From: Cryomorphaceae bacterium
GTDB taxonomy: Bacteria; Bacteroidota; Bacteroidia; Flavobacteriales_D; Sanyastnellaceae
DNA: 43,560 bases
Direction of reading: 5' to 3'
NCBI GenBank assembly: GCA_016124575.1
Contig: WGNM01000040.1
Coordinates: 1-43,560 of the forward strand
This document shows positions 1 through 8,255 of the stretch, in pieces. Position numbers and translations under genes: made by a program. The notes under the pieces were generated by a model. It ran no database searches. It was not told the DNA's origin and saw only the letters and a list, made by a program, of their open reading frames with translations. Each line of letters opens with the position of its first letter. The first letter of the stretch is position 1.

Positions 1-267
1 GAGCATCATGAAAAAAATCATCATCAACCAATCGCGTTCAGGCATTTTGCTGTTTTCCATGAAGGTTCCCACCTTCACCGACATGCGGTGTCGACAGCTT
101 AAACACTGCCACATCTTCTTTCTCTCAATCCACTTATGTCCGGAGGAGCCACAATCGCGACAGTACAACCCTTGCTGTTCTCGTAGGCACTTGAAATAAT
201 GAACAGCAGATTCATTGGTTGGGAAAATGAGGTCAAACTCTGCCAATTTGGAGGTGTTCTTGCACAT
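1..267 (-). CDS. IS1595-family transposase, N-terminal part (runs off the window)
   Basis: The minus strand is open from an ATG at 267 to the left edge, 89 codons, with no stop. The peptide has an N-terminal FPTNESAVHYFKCLR segment, then a zinc ribbon with CRDC and CLSC pairs about 19 residues apart, followed by a segment ending in GTFMENSKMPERDW. This arrangement is the N-terminal zinc ribbon of IS1595/ISXO2-type DDE transposases, which usually run 280-330 residues; the catalytic domain would lie outside the window. Family assignment rests on the ribbon and the spacing of these motifs, recognised by eye. Whether the element is intact cannot be judged. No convincing terminal inverted repeat was found between 268 and 524. 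Confidence 0.72.
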   Translation of the reverse strand, partial: MCKNTSKLAEFDLIFPTNESAVHYFKCLREQQGLYCRDCGSSGHKWIERKKMWQCLSCRHRMSVKVGTFMENSKMPERDWLMMIFFMML

Positions 268-322
268 GTTTTTAGCTTATGTTACTTCGAACATACTGGC
301 TAGAAACACTGATCCGACAACG

Positions 323-356
323 ACTTTGTGGGTGCTAGCTATAACTTTGTGGATGC
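323..356. repeat. two 13-bp near-identical direct repeats upstream of the transposase
   Basis: ACTTTGTGGGTGC at 323-335 and ACTTTGTGGATGC at 344-356 differ by one base and are 21 bp apart, so they sit on the same helix face. They lie 56-89 bp upstream of the transposase start and could be transposase-binding or promoter sites near an insertion-sequence end. The rest of 268-524 contains only an A+T-rich 8-bp inverted repeat (403-425) and nothing else I can name. Confidence 0.35.
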
Positions 357-524
357 CGTTTTTCGGGGTCAGGAAGCTTTGCGGATAATCAATCTATAAA
401 ATTAAAATTCTAAACTTGAATTTTATTAATCATCCAACGAAGTTGAAACCGAATTCATTTGATAATAATTCGAAAAAAGGAAGCCCATTACTGCTTTTGA
501 AAGGAGCAAAAAGAATATTCCACT

Positions 525-1286
525 TTACTTATCTAGCCATGCTCTAAAATCTCGTGCCCGTTGTCGACTAACACTGATTTCTTCTCCTGCATGTGGCCGC
601 AATTCCAGAAATAGTCGCTGACTTAGGTGTGGCTCTATGCGTTGAATTGCGTTTGCTGCAAGAATGCATTTACGGCTCACCCTGAAGAACTCGTCGGGGT
701 GCAATTCGTTTTCAAGCACGTCGAGAGTATGCTCGACCATGAACCTTTCGTTGCTATGAGTAATCAGAAATGTAGTTCCTGAAGTACTCAAGAAATAAGC
801 AACATCTTCAACTGAAATGTGCATCAAGCCATTTCCGGAACGCACCATAAATCGCTTCCGATACGAGCGGTCTGATTGAAAATCCTTCAACATCTGCCGC
901 AAGGCAAGAAGATCATTCTTAGGTTTACTTTGGGCGTGATACTTTTCGAATTTTTGAATCGCATCCGACAATTCATCAGCTCCAATTGGCTTAAGCAGAT
1001 AATCGATGCTATGTTGTTTGAAGGCGCGGAGTGCGTACTCGTCGAAAGCAGTTGTAAATATTACAGGACACTCTACCTCAATGTGTTCGAAGATCGAGAA
1101 GCTCAAACCATCGGCCAGTTGGATGTCCATAAGTATCAAATCAGGCCTGCTTGCCTTCAAATGCGCCACTGAATCTTCAATGCTTTCGAAAACACCATCG
1201 ACAATAAAGTCAGGTCGTAACAGCTTCACCATCCGACGCAGTCGCTCAGCAGCATGGCCTTCGTCTTCAACGATGATTATGTGCAC
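525..1286 (-). CDS. LytTR-family response regulator
   Basis: A 253-residue two-domain regulator. Residues 1-120 form a receiver: acidic pocket E7/D8, phospho-acceptor D54 in LILMDIQLADG, T79 and K99 in YLLKPI. Residues about 145-250 are a LytTR DNA-binding domain, with the typical segments FMVRSGNGLMHISVEDVAYF and FFRVSRKCILAANAI. Family knowledge: such proteins bind paired direct repeats and act with membrane kinases of the LytS/YehU type. The kinase gene is directly upstream and overlaps it by 20 bp, so the two are almost certainly translated together and form a cognate pair. The downstream 257 bp before the insertion sequence contain no clear terminator. Target genes are unknown; the TonB-dependent receptor at the head of the operon is the obvious candidate for linked function. 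Confidence 0.93.
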   Translation of the reverse strand: MHIIIVEDEGHAAERLRRMVKLLRPDFIVDGVFESIEDSVAHLKASRPDLILMDIQLADGLSFSIFEHIEVECPVIFTTAFDEYALRAFKQHSIDYLLKPIGADELSDAIQKFEKYHAQSKPKNDLLALRQMLKDFQSDRSYRKRFMVRSGNGLMHISVEDVAYFLSTSGTTFLITHSNERFMVEHTLDVLENELHPDEFFRVSRKCILAANAIQRIEPHLSQRLFLELRPHAGEEISVSRQRARDFRAWLDK

Positions 1287-2325
1287 GATTTGGAATTTTG
1301 ATTAGCGGTAATGTTACTTTGAAAAGGCCATCTTCTTCAATCACAGTGATTCGCTTTCCGGTGGCGATTGTATACCGACTGTCTATATTTTTCAAGCCAA
1401 GACCGGTTGATTCTTGCTCTTGTTTTTTTCGTTGCAAGTTATTCGCAATGATTAAATTTTCGCCTTGATTCGAAATGTTGATTTGCAGTGGATTTTTGGA
1501 CGATACAATGTTGTGTTTTATAGCGTTTTCAATGGTCAATTGCAATGAATAAGGCACGACATAGCTGCTGAGAACGTCGGGGTCAATCTCGACGTGTATG
1601 TTGAGCTTGTCTTCAAATCGGGTTTCTAAAAGAAAAACATAGTGGTTGAGCAGTTCCATTTCTTTTTGAAGGGTCACCAAATCTGTTTCGTGGACATCGA
1701 GCAATTTGCGGTACATGTTGCCCATGTGGCGGACGAATGCTACGGCTTTATCGGGATGTTCGTGAATGATTGCTGTAAGCGTGTTGAGACTGTTGAACAA
1801 GAAATGCGGATTGATTTGATTGCGCAGCACTGTGAGTTGGCTTTGTAAATTCTCTTTTCTCAAAAGTGTAGCTTCGAGGCGAGCTGCTTTCCAGCGCGCA
1901 GTATACCATATAGTTTCATAGATTGTCGCTACGAAGAGGGTAATAAAAACACTCGAGTATATTCCGGGAATAGCAAAGTCTGGCACTTCATGCGGGCGAA
2001 ATATCAACCCCAAAAGGGTAACAATATTAACTCCCAGAGTGAATGTCATTACCCCGAAGAACTCTGCCAGGATCCTTTTTTTATCATCTTCTGCCGATGG
2101 CAATTTTTTGCGAATACGCACCATGATCTCCCTGTTTCCAAACCACATAAGGGTGGTGAAAAACAATGCGCGACTTAGCGTATCGCAGTATACTTCTGCC
2201 TTTATTGAAACGTTCAAACCGAAGAAAACAGGGGGAATGATAATCGCAACGAAGGGTATGCCCAATAACAACAACCAGGTGTCGTTGAATCCCAAATACT
2301 GCGAACGTTTCAATTTTTGCCTCAT
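1267..2325 (-). CDS. LytS/YehU-type sensor histidine kinase
   Basis: A 352-residue membrane kinase. The first 145 residues hold about four hydrophobic segments (near 18-40, 50-62, 88-110, 120-142) with no large periplasmic sensor domain. Residues 150-240 contain the His_kinase (PF06580) signature LRNQINPHFLFNSLNTL, with H174 as the likely phospho-acceptor. The ATPase part follows, with an N-box ending in IENAIKHN and a glycine box in STGLGLKNI. It lies 23 bp downstream of the TonB-dependent receptor gene and overlaps the LytTR regulator by 20 bp, giving the order receptor-kinase-regulator on one transcript. The signal is unknown; sensing within the membrane, or through a partner protein such as the receptor, would fit the missing sensor domain, but that is inference. 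Confidence 0.92.
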   Translation of the reverse strand: MRQKLKRSQYLGFNDTWLLLLGIPFVAIIIPPVFFGLNVSIKAEVYCDTLSRALFFTTLMWFGNREIMVRIRKKLPSAEDDKKRILAEFFGVMTFTLGVNIVTLLGLIFRPHEVPDFAIPGIYSSVFITLFVATIYETIWYTARWKAARLEATLLRKENLQSQLTVLRNQINPHFLFNSLNTLTAIIHEHPDKAVAFVRHMGNMYRKLLDVHETDLVTLQKEMELLNHYVFLLETRFEDKLNIHVEIDPDVLSSYVVPYSLQLTIENAIKHNIVSSKNPLQINISNQGENLIIANNLQRKKQEQESTGLGLKNIDSRYTIATGKRITVIEEDGLFKVTLPLIKIPNRAHNHR

Positions 2326-2348
2326 AAGCCTGTTAACAGTCCGAAATA

Positions 2349-4703
2349 TCAGAAATAGATGCGATACTGCACGTCAGGAAAGAAGCCCATTTGGTAGCGC
2401 GTTTCAATTTGTTGGTTCAAAGCGTTGTATGTCTGCATGAAAATATTCTGATGATTGGTAACATTGCGCAAATCGACACTCCATTGTTGTGCAATTTTTT
2501 TACCGTTCGTTCTAAACGTAATTTTGAAATCCCATCTGAAATAGGGGGCATATTGGTCACCAAAAGCGGTGTTTTCTGGACGAATTTCTTGGTTATTGGC
2601 AATGCTGTTTTCAACATCTATAGGGGAGTACCAACGTCCGCCAGCCAAGGTTACTTTGGTGTCGAATGAGAGGGTTTTGTTTTCTTTGATCGCGAACTCT
2701 CTTCCACCGAGTAGGTTGTATACATATCGTCCGTTGAAGGCTGTAGATCGCGTTATGCCATCACTTCCGGTATAGTTTGATTCGAAAATAGAGGCTGTAG
2801 CAAGCACATAGAATCCGCGATTAAATGAACGTTCGAGGGTAAGTTCAAAACCTAAGTTCTCACCTGATCCTTTGTTCACCAAGTCTCCATTGTCGGGCAT
2901 GTTGAAGTCGGCGCCGACATTGAGCATGGAGAATGAAGAACTGTCGCGATCCACCGCTACGTTATATAGATATTGGTAATACACTTCTGATTGGATTCTA
3001 AAATACTCTGTCACCTGCCAATTGTGTCCTACAACCGCGTGCAATGCTTTGTTAAAATCGAGCTTGTCGTTATTCAAAACGGAAGTTGTTAGCGACAAGC
3101 GTTCGCGCGTAAAATACACGGGTATTGGTTGTAGCTGACTGTGCATGCCCGCACCGAGCGTTAAGGCATGTTGCTGATTCACTTGGTATTTATAGCCAAT
3201 TCGTGGCTCAACCGCAGAGCTGTTGTTGAGCAGAAAGTGTTGGAGGTGCATTCCGGCCGTGAGGGTGCTTTTTTCATTCGGCCGGTATTGCCAGCTCCCA
3301 TTTGCTTGCAATAAGGTCGCATTGCCATCGAAATCTGATTGTGTGAAGTATTCACCTGGTGCGAAGAGAACAGAGTCTTTCAAAGAGAATGCATTCACAT
3401 CAGCTTGGGCTCCTGCGCGAATGGTATGTTTTGCGCTAAGCTTGCTGTTTACCGATAATATTGCGGAGTATTTATCTTGTCGGTTCGCTACTCCGAAAAT
3501 GCGGGTAGGCGAATCATTTATTGTTGAAAGAGAGTCAATAAAACCATCGATGCCGGAAGTAGAAGCAGCGACAACAAAATTACTACGCGTCTTCTCATTG
3601 AAGAAATATTGGTGCGTAATACCTGTCCACCCCGTTGTTGAGCCAAACTGGGAGTTTTCTCTTTCGGCGCTGAAAAGGTTGTTTTCGGTAGCGTCTTCTG
3701 CAAGGAATTCAATGAAGCTCGTCCCACCCACGCCGAACACGCCGAAGCGCCCTGCTTTTTTGGTAGGGAAATCGAGCTTAAAGGTGAAATCTTGGTATTG
3801 AGGCACGGCCGATCCGGTTCCGAACTCCAGACCCATGGCATTAAAAATAGCGAGTGTTGAATATCGGTAGTTGAAAAGGAAACTAGCGTTTTTCCCTTTT
3901 TTGAACGGACCTTCGGCACCAATCTCAAATCCATTAAAGCCAAGTTGTCCGAGGAATTCATGGTTTTGTTTGTTTCCGCTGCGCAGACGTAGATCGAAAA
4001 CACCCGCTAGCGCATTCCCGTAATCGGCAGGAAAAGCAGAAGTAAGAAAGTCGCTGTTAGACAAGTTGTTGATGTTGAGCATCGATACAGGTCCGCCTGT
4101 TGTACCGAGGGTTGAGAAGTGGTTCGGACTTGGGATATCAACACCTTCCATGCGCCACAGCACCCCAGAAGGCGAGTTTCCTCGAATGATGATATCGTTT
4201 CTGTCGTCGCTTGCATTGCTTACTCCGGCGTAGTTTTGCGCCATGCGAGAGGGGTCTTGCAGCGACCCGGAGTATCGCATCGCTTCTTCAACAGTGAACG
4301 AGCGTGCACTCACAGTCGACATGTCGTTTTTTGGTTGGTTTGACTTGTCTTCAGCAACAATTTCTGCAGCATCTAAATTCATTACCGACTCTGTGAGAGA
4401 CATATTCACCTCCAAATCTTTACCACTGAAGACAAGCACATTCGATACATACCGCGTTTCGTATCCAATATAGGAGAACTGCAGGGCATTGCGACCAACA
4501 GGTACATTTTTTAGTAAAAACTGTCCATCGATGTCTGTTGACGCACCTATTATAGAGTCAATGCCTACCACCAGCACCGTAACTCCAGGAAGTGGAAATA
4601 GACTTTGAGCGTCGGTAACAACCCCCCGAATATTCGAAGTGTTTGATTGAGCTGTCGCCATCGTTGCCGCGAGCAACACGAAGAAAATGAAAATAGCACG
4701 CAT
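2349..4703 (-). CDS. TonB-dependent outer-membrane receptor with N-terminal carboxypeptidase-regulatory-like domain
   Basis: 784 residues. A signal peptide (1-18, ending ATAQ) is followed by a beta-sandwich domain of the CarboxypepD_reg-like type (about 22-105, VRGVVTDA..PGVTVLV pattern), a plug domain (about 125-235, with RNDIIIRGNSPSGVLWRMEGV) and a long beta-barrel to the C-terminus, which ends in an aromatic residue (RIYF) as outer-membrane barrels do. No SusD-like partner is nearby, so a glycan-utilisation role is not supported; the substrate is unknown. It is the first gene of an operon with a LytS/LytTR pair, 23 bp upstream of the kinase. TonB-type energy is needed; a TonB-like gene lies at 7521. 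The ATG at 4703 gives a complete signal peptide, which supports this start. Confidence 0.92.
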   Translation of the reverse strand: MRAIFIFFVLLAATMATAQSNTSNIRGVVTDAQSLFPLPGVTVLVVGIDSIIGASTDIDGQFLLKNVPVGRNALQFSYIGYETRYVSNVLVFSGKDLEVNMSLTESVMNLDAAEIVAEDKSNQPKNDMSTVSARSFTVEEAMRYSGSLQDPSRMAQNYAGVSNASDDRNDIIIRGNSPSGVLWRMEGVDIPSPNHFSTLGTTGGPVSMLNINNLSNSDFLTSAFPADYGNALAGVFDLRLRSGNKQNHEFLGQLGFNGFEIGAEGPFKKGKNASFLFNYRYSTLAIFNAMGLEFGTGSAVPQYQDFTFKLDFPTKKAGRFGVFGVGGTSFIEFLAEDATENNLFSAERENSQFGSTTGWTGITHQYFFNEKTRSNFVVAASTSGIDGFIDSLSTINDSPTRIFGVANRQDKYSAILSVNSKLSAKHTIRAGAQADVNAFSLKDSVLFAPGEYFTQSDFDGNATLLQANGSWQYRPNEKSTLTAGMHLQHFLLNNSSAVEPRIGYKYQVNQQHALTLGAGMHSQLQPIPVYFTRERLSLTTSVLNNDKLDFNKALHAVVGHNWQVTEYFRIQSEVYYQYLYNVAVDRDSSSFSMLNVGADFNMPDNGDLVNKGSGENLGFELTLERSFNRGFYVLATASIFESNYTGSDGITRSTAFNGRYVYNLLGGREFAIKENKTLSFDTKVTLAGGRWYSPIDVENSIANNQEIRPENTAFGDQYAPYFRWDFKITFRTNGKKIAQQWSVDLRNVTNHQNIFMQTYNALNQQIETRYQMGFFPDVQYRIYF

Positions 4704-4723
4704 GTTTCAAAAGTTTGAGGGTA

Positions 4724-4731
4724 CAAAGATT
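4724..4731 (-). promoter_or_regulatory. candidate -7 box of the receptor operon
   Basis: Read on the minus strand this is AATCTTTG, seven of eight matches to the Bacteroidota TAnnTTTG -7 consensus. It lies 20 bp upstream of the ATG at 4703, which would give a leader of about 12-15 nt. No -33 TTTG stands at the right distance, so the call is tentative. Confidence 0.4.
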
Positions 4732-4819
4732 CATTGATCAAGTGCGAGAAAAAAGGCGTTTCGGCTGAACTGTCGAAAATCGAGGTTGAATTGACTAAAG
4801 GTTGAAATAGGCGAAAACA

Positions 4820-4853
4820 AAAAGAGACAATCTAAGTGTAGGTTGCCTCTTTT
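4820..4853. terminator. hairpin in the 369-bp divergent intergenic region
   Basis: 14-bp arms 4820-4833 and 4840-4853 pair with one mismatch and one G-U around a 6-nt loop. On the minus strand the stem is followed by TTTTTG then TTTTC, as in a rho-independent terminator; on the plus strand the arm itself ends in four Ts. No gene on either strand needs terminating here, so it may be an attenuator in the receptor-operon leader, the end of an unannotated small RNA, or a leftover of a lost gene. The rest of 4704-5072 holds a 12-residue mini-frame at 4917-4955 and the promoter of the next gene. Confidence 0.45.
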
Positions 4854-5041
4854 CAGTGTTGTTTCGAAATAGGTAATCAAGCTGTTAGCTATAGAAGACC
4901 TTTAACCTAAATAATCATGAGATGGTTCTTCGTTCAGAATCCATGTCAAAAGTAGGTGGTTAGAGACGAATGATGTGTTAATACGCGGTTAACACATGTT
5001 AAAAAAAGTCAACCCTTATGCAACGACTTTGAAGTATGGGG

Positions 5042-5049
5042 TAACTTTG
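5042..5049 (+). promoter_or_regulatory. -7 box (TAACTTTG) of the RprX-like kinase gene
   Basis: TAACTTTG matches the Bacteroidota TAnnTTTG -7 consensus exactly. Transcription would begin near 5055-5057, leaving about 17 nt before the TTG start at 5073. This position helps decide the start, because no in-frame ATG exists between the box and the coding region. A -33 element is not evident. Confidence 0.6.
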
Positions 5050-5072
5050 GGTGCTCAAAGCAATCCAATACA

Positions 5073-6563
5073 TTGAAGCAAAAGTACATTCAACTTCTGG
5101 TCGTTACCATATCTACTGCCTTCATTGGTTTGGTGGCGATTCAGATCTATTGGATTAACAATAGTATTTTGCTTCGCCAGCAGGAGTTTGAGCACAACGT
5201 GCAATTGGCGCTTGTTGAAGTGGCGAGTGAGCTCGATCGCGATGCATATTTTGTAGATGCTTTTCCAGCAGCAGCAGATGCCCGACTGAAGCTTTCGCGC
5301 GAGGGTGATGAGCTGCACATGGACTTTGATGCAGGCAAAAACCACGATCAGCTAGACCTCGACTCGAACCTAAGACCAGAAGTGCGGGATTCAATTCTGT
5401 ACAAGCAATGGGGCAGTTATGGGCTTGAGACTGGGAAGATTTTGGAGCAGAGTGGTTTCATGGATGATTTAATGGAGGGTGCTGTAGACATTGATATTTA
5501 CCGCGATCTCCGCGAGTTACGTCCGGCTTTTCTCGACTCCCTCATCAAGCGACAGCTGCACTCTCATGGCATTTCAGCCAAGTATTTTTTTGGAGTCTTC
5601 AACCGTTATGATCAACCTGAGATTTTAGAAGAAGAGGCAGAAAAGTACAGGGATGACTTTAAAACCTTGGGGCATAACATCGAGTTGTTTCCGGGCGACG
5701 CTATTCGTGAGACATACCATTTGCGTATCTTTTTCCCACATCAACGCAGCTACCTGTTGCAAACCATGTGGCTTATGTTGTCGATATCGGCGGTGCTCAT
5801 CATCGTTATTTTTGCGGCCTTCACCTACACCATCACCACCATTTACCGTCAAAAGAAGTTGGGAGAGATCAAGAATGATTTCATCAACAACATGACCCAC
5901 GAGCTCAAAACTCCCATTTCGACCATCTCGCTGGCATGTGAGGCGCTGAACGATCCCGACATGCGAGGCAGCGAGGCACAGATGCGATCTTTTATCGGGA
6001 TGATCAATGAAGAGAACAAGCGCCTAGGGATTTTGGTAGAGAACGTTTTGCGATCGGCCATTCTAGATCGTGGCGACATGACCTTGAGTGTTGAGCCATT
6101 GAATTTGCACGAGATCTTGAAGGGAGTGATTAAGAACATCGCCATACAGGTCAAAAAGCGCGGCGGCAGCATAAAGCTTGAGCTTGAAGCCTCAGACCCA
6201 ATTGTGAAAGGAGATGCCGTTCACCTTACCAATTTGGTATACAACCTGATCGATAACGCAATCAAATATTCTCTTGAAGAACCCGTTTTGGTTGTCGGAA
6301 GTCGAAATGTTTCTGGAGGTCTTGAAATCACCTTCAAAGACAACGGAATAGGAATCAGCAAGGAGAATCAGCAGAAAATATTTGATAAATTATACCGAGT
6401 TCCAACAGGCAACATTCACAACGTAAAGGGTTTTGGTTTGGGTTTGAGCTACGTGCGAAACGTACTTGAAAAACATCATGGCTCGATACGTGTGGAGAGT
6501 GAATTGAAAAAAGGAAGCACGTTTTACGTTTTTATACCAGCAAAATATGAAGAAAGCCACTAG
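5073..6563 (+). CDS. sensor histidine kinase, RprX-like
   Basis: 496 residues starting at TTG 5073; no in-frame ATG precedes the first transmembrane segment and a -7 box lies just upstream. TM1 is about 8-28, a periplasmic domain spans 29-228, and TM2 is 230-256. HisKA follows, with H276 in NDFINNMTHELKTP. The ATPase domain has the N-box NLIDNAIKYS (391-400), DNGIGIS (423-429) and the lid/G2 stretch VKGFGLGLSYV (451-461). The C-terminal sequence around HNVKGFGLGL is typical of Bacteroidota kinases of the RprX type. The next gene, an OmpR-type regulator, overlaps it by 17 bp, so they form a cognate pair. The periplasmic domain matches no fold I recognise and its signal is unknown. Confidence 0.93.
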   Translation: MKQKYIQLLVVTISTAFIGLVAIQIYWINNSILLRQQEFEHNVQLALVEVASELDRDAYFVDAFPAAADARLKLSREGDELHMDFDAGKNHDQLDLDSNLRPEVRDSILYKQWGSYGLETGKILEQSGFMDDLMEGAVDIDIYRDLRELRPAFLDSLIKRQLHSHGISAKYFFGVFNRYDQPEILEEEAEKYRDDFKTLGHNIELFPGDAIRETYHLRIFFPHQRSYLLQTMWLMLSISAVLIIVIFAAFTYTITTIYRQKKLGEIKNDFINNMTHELKTPISTISLACEALNDPDMRGSEAQMRSFIGMINEENKRLGILVENVLRSAILDRGDMTLSVEPLNLHEILKGVIKNIAIQVKKRGGSIKLELEASDPIVKGDAVHLTNLVYNLIDNAIKYSLEEPVLVVGSRNVSGGLEITFKDNGIGISKENQQKIFDKLYRVPTGNIHNVKGFGLGLSYVRNVLEKHHGSIRVESELKKGSTFYVFIPAKYEESH

Positions 6564-7242
6564 AATATTGTTGTGCGAAGATGATCCCAATCTTGGCACT
6601 TTGCTTACAGAATATCTGAAAGCCAAAGGTTTTGAGACCACGCTTGCAGTAGATGGTGTTGAAGGTTTAAAACTGTTCCGCCGCGAGCATTTCGACTTCA
6701 TCATCCTCGATGTCATGATGCCAAACAAAGATGGTTTCACCGTTGCAGCCGAGATCCGCGAGCAAGACCGCCACATTCCCATCCTCTTCCTCACCGCGAA
6801 GAGCATGAAAGAAGATACGCTAACTGGTTTCAAGGCTGGTGCCGACGACTACATGACCAAGCCTTTCAGCATGGAAGAGCTCATGGTGCGCATCAACGCT
6901 ATTTTGCGCCGCGCCGCTGCCCTGCCAGTTGAAGGCGAAGAGGTGACCGACTACGAGGTTGGCGAATACAAATTCGATTACAACAAACAACGTCTGCTTC
7001 ACAACGGCGTGGAAGATAAGCTCACCACCAAAGAGAATGAATTGCTCTTTTTGTTGTGCAAACACAAGAATGGTTTGCTCGAGCGGAATTACGCATTGAA
7101 TGCCATTTGGGGCGACGATAATTACTTCAACGGACGAAGCATGGATGTTTACATCGCAAAGCTTCGGAAGCATCTAAAAGAAGACGCCCGCGTGGAAATC
7201 ATAAACGTCCACGGCAAGGGTTTCAAGCTCTTAGCACCGTAA
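6547..7242 (+). CDS. OmpR-family response regulator, RprY-like
   Basis: 231 residues with two domains. The receiver (1-120) has E11/D12/D13 in the acid pocket, D55 in FIILDVMMPNKDG as acceptor, T83 and K105 in DYMTKPF. The effector (about 130-230) is a winged helix of the OmpR/PhoB type, with LTTKENELLFLLCKHKNGLLER and the recognition-helix region GRSMDVYIAKLRKHL. Its ATG lies inside the 3' end of the kinase gene (17 bp overlap), so translation is coupled. Transcription ends at the hairpin at 7269-7305. RprY-like regulators in Bacteroides and Porphyromonas have been linked to stress and sodium/oxidative responses; here the regulon is unknown. Confidence 0.93.
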   Translation: MKKATRILLCEDDPNLGTLLTEYLKAKGFETTLAVDGVEGLKLFRREHFDFIILDVMMPNKDGFTVAAEIREQDRHIPILFLTAKSMKEDTLTGFKAGADDYMTKPFSMEELMVRINAILRRAAALPVEGEEVTDYEVGEYKFDYNKQRLLHNGVEDKLTTKENELLFLLCKHKNGLLERNYALNAIWGDDNYFNGRSMDVYIAKLRKHLKEDARVEIINVHGKGFKLLAP

Positions 7243-7268
7243 TAAAACACTCTTTATTTAGTCTTTTT

Positions 7269-7305
7269 GGGCGTAACCCTGAACCAGGTGTTGCGCCCTT
7301 TTTTT
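7269..7305 (+). terminator. rho-independent terminator after the two-component pair
   Basis: GGGCGTAAC (7269-7277) pairs with GTTGCGCCC (7290-7298), nine base pairs with one G-U, followed by seven Ts (7299-7305). It stands 27 bp after the stop codon of the response regulator. Confidence 0.85.
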
Positions 7306-7310
7306 ATCTC

Positions 7311-7402
7311 CCCGTCAGGGTCGGTCTCCGCCTGCAAGTCCTCGCTGCGCTGCGGGCTTTCCGTCTGCGCCCTTACGCAATCGTCTGCCCAGCCTATATG
7401 TC
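7311..7402. repeat. candidate dispersed intergenic repeat
   Basis: This G+C-rich, non-coding stretch between the terminator and the next gene has a CTCGCTGCGCTGCGGGCTTT core. It looks like the short dispersed extragenic repeats I recall from several Bacteroidota genomes. Only one copy lies in this window, so repeat status rests on recollection, not on comparison within the sequence. Confidence 0.3.
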
Positions 7403-7485
7403 GGCAGCACGTTGCTTCCCATCTCTAGAACTGCGATTTATTTCGGTTTAAGATGAACCAAAACACAATGTCGCGTGTACAGTGC

Positions 7486-7503
7486 GGTTATGAGTATATA
7501 ACC
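7486..7503. promoter_or_regulatory. short inverted repeat upstream of the TonB-like gene
   Basis: GGTTAT (7486-7491) and ATAACC (7498-7503) are perfect complements around six bases, 17 bp before the ATG at 7521. Its position would suit an operator or leader hairpin. No TAnnTTTG box is evident here. Six bases per arm is short and chance is possible. Confidence 0.25.
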
Positions 7504-7520
7504 CACTAAAATCAAATCTT

Positions 7521-8240
7521 ATGTCAAAGCGAAAATCAAAAAATGCAGATTTGGAAAGCAAGCGCGGCGTGTTTTTCAAAATCGGACTGGTGGTGACCCT
7601 TTCCATGGTGCTCATTGCCTTTTCAATAACCACCACTGTATACGGTTCACGTCTCAATTATCTGAGCAGCGCGAACTATTTAGAATCAGAAGAGGCACCA
7701 CTTTTTAAGATTGAGAAAGTGCAGCAGCAAGAAAAGAAGACATATTCGAAGCCTATTCCAGACTTTGTCCCTGAAGTTGTCCCAGATGTTGAAGGAGAAG
7801 TTGAACCAGAAGATGAATTCAAATTGCCATTTGACCTCGACGACCTAACGGTTGGCGACAAAGAGGTGGAAGGAGATCCTGCAGAACTGCTACCGTACGG
7901 AAGGGTAGAGGTACTGCCATATTTCATCGACTGTGAAAACGTGTTGAATCGCGAAGAGCAGCGTTTGTGTTCGGAGGGTAAGCTACGCAACTTATTGGTG
8001 TCTAAAATTCAATATCCGCGCGATTTGGTAGGCGTAATATCAGGCACGGTATGGACCAGCTTTGTGGTTAACGAATTTGGTCAGATAGAGGATGTAAAGA
8101 TAGAACGCGGACTGCACAAACGCATTGACGAGCAAGTATTGCGCAGTTTTGAAGATTTACCAGCAATGGTTCCTGCCAGTCAGCAAGGCAAAAAAGTACG
8201 TGTGATGTACTCCATGCCGTTCAAATTTGAGACGAAATAA
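7521..8240 (+). CDS. TonB-like energy transducer
   Basis: 239 residues. A short basic cytoplasmic tail (KRKSKNADLESKRG) is followed by one transmembrane segment (about 21-42), a Pro/Glu/Val-rich linker (about 73-110, PEVVPDVEGEVEPEDEF) as in periplasm-spanning TonB proteins, and a C-terminal domain (about 155-238). The latter has the TonB_C pattern: ISGTVWTSFVVNEFGQIEDVKIERG, a central helix and a final MPFKFE strand. The YP preceding this domain (YPRDL) is also typical. It would pass energy from an inner-membrane ExbB/ExbD complex to outer-membrane receptors; no exbB or exbD lies next to it. The two cysteines flanking the linker's end (C134, C147) could form a disulphide, a feature I have not seen described. 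The gene stands 27 bp before dnaG, which has its own promoter box. Confidence 0.75.
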   Translation: MSKRKSKNADLESKRGVFFKIGLVVTLSMVLIAFSITTTVYGSRLNYLSSANYLESEEAPLFKIEKVQQQEKKTYSKPIPDFVPEVVPDVEGEVEPEDEFKLPFDLDDLTVGDKEVEGDPAELLPYGRVEVLPYFIDCENVLNREEQRLCSEGKLRNLLVSKIQYPRDLVGVISGTVWTSFVVNEFGQIEDVKIERGLHKRIDEQVLRSFEDLPAMVPASQQGKKVRVMYSMPFKFETK

Positions 8241-8255
8241 GAATTTGAACTTCGT

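Noticed and set aside
3223-3801. Plus-strand 192-codon frame inside the TonB-dependent receptor
   Set aside because: It is opposite a clear receptor barrel with conserved composition; no motif and no start context.
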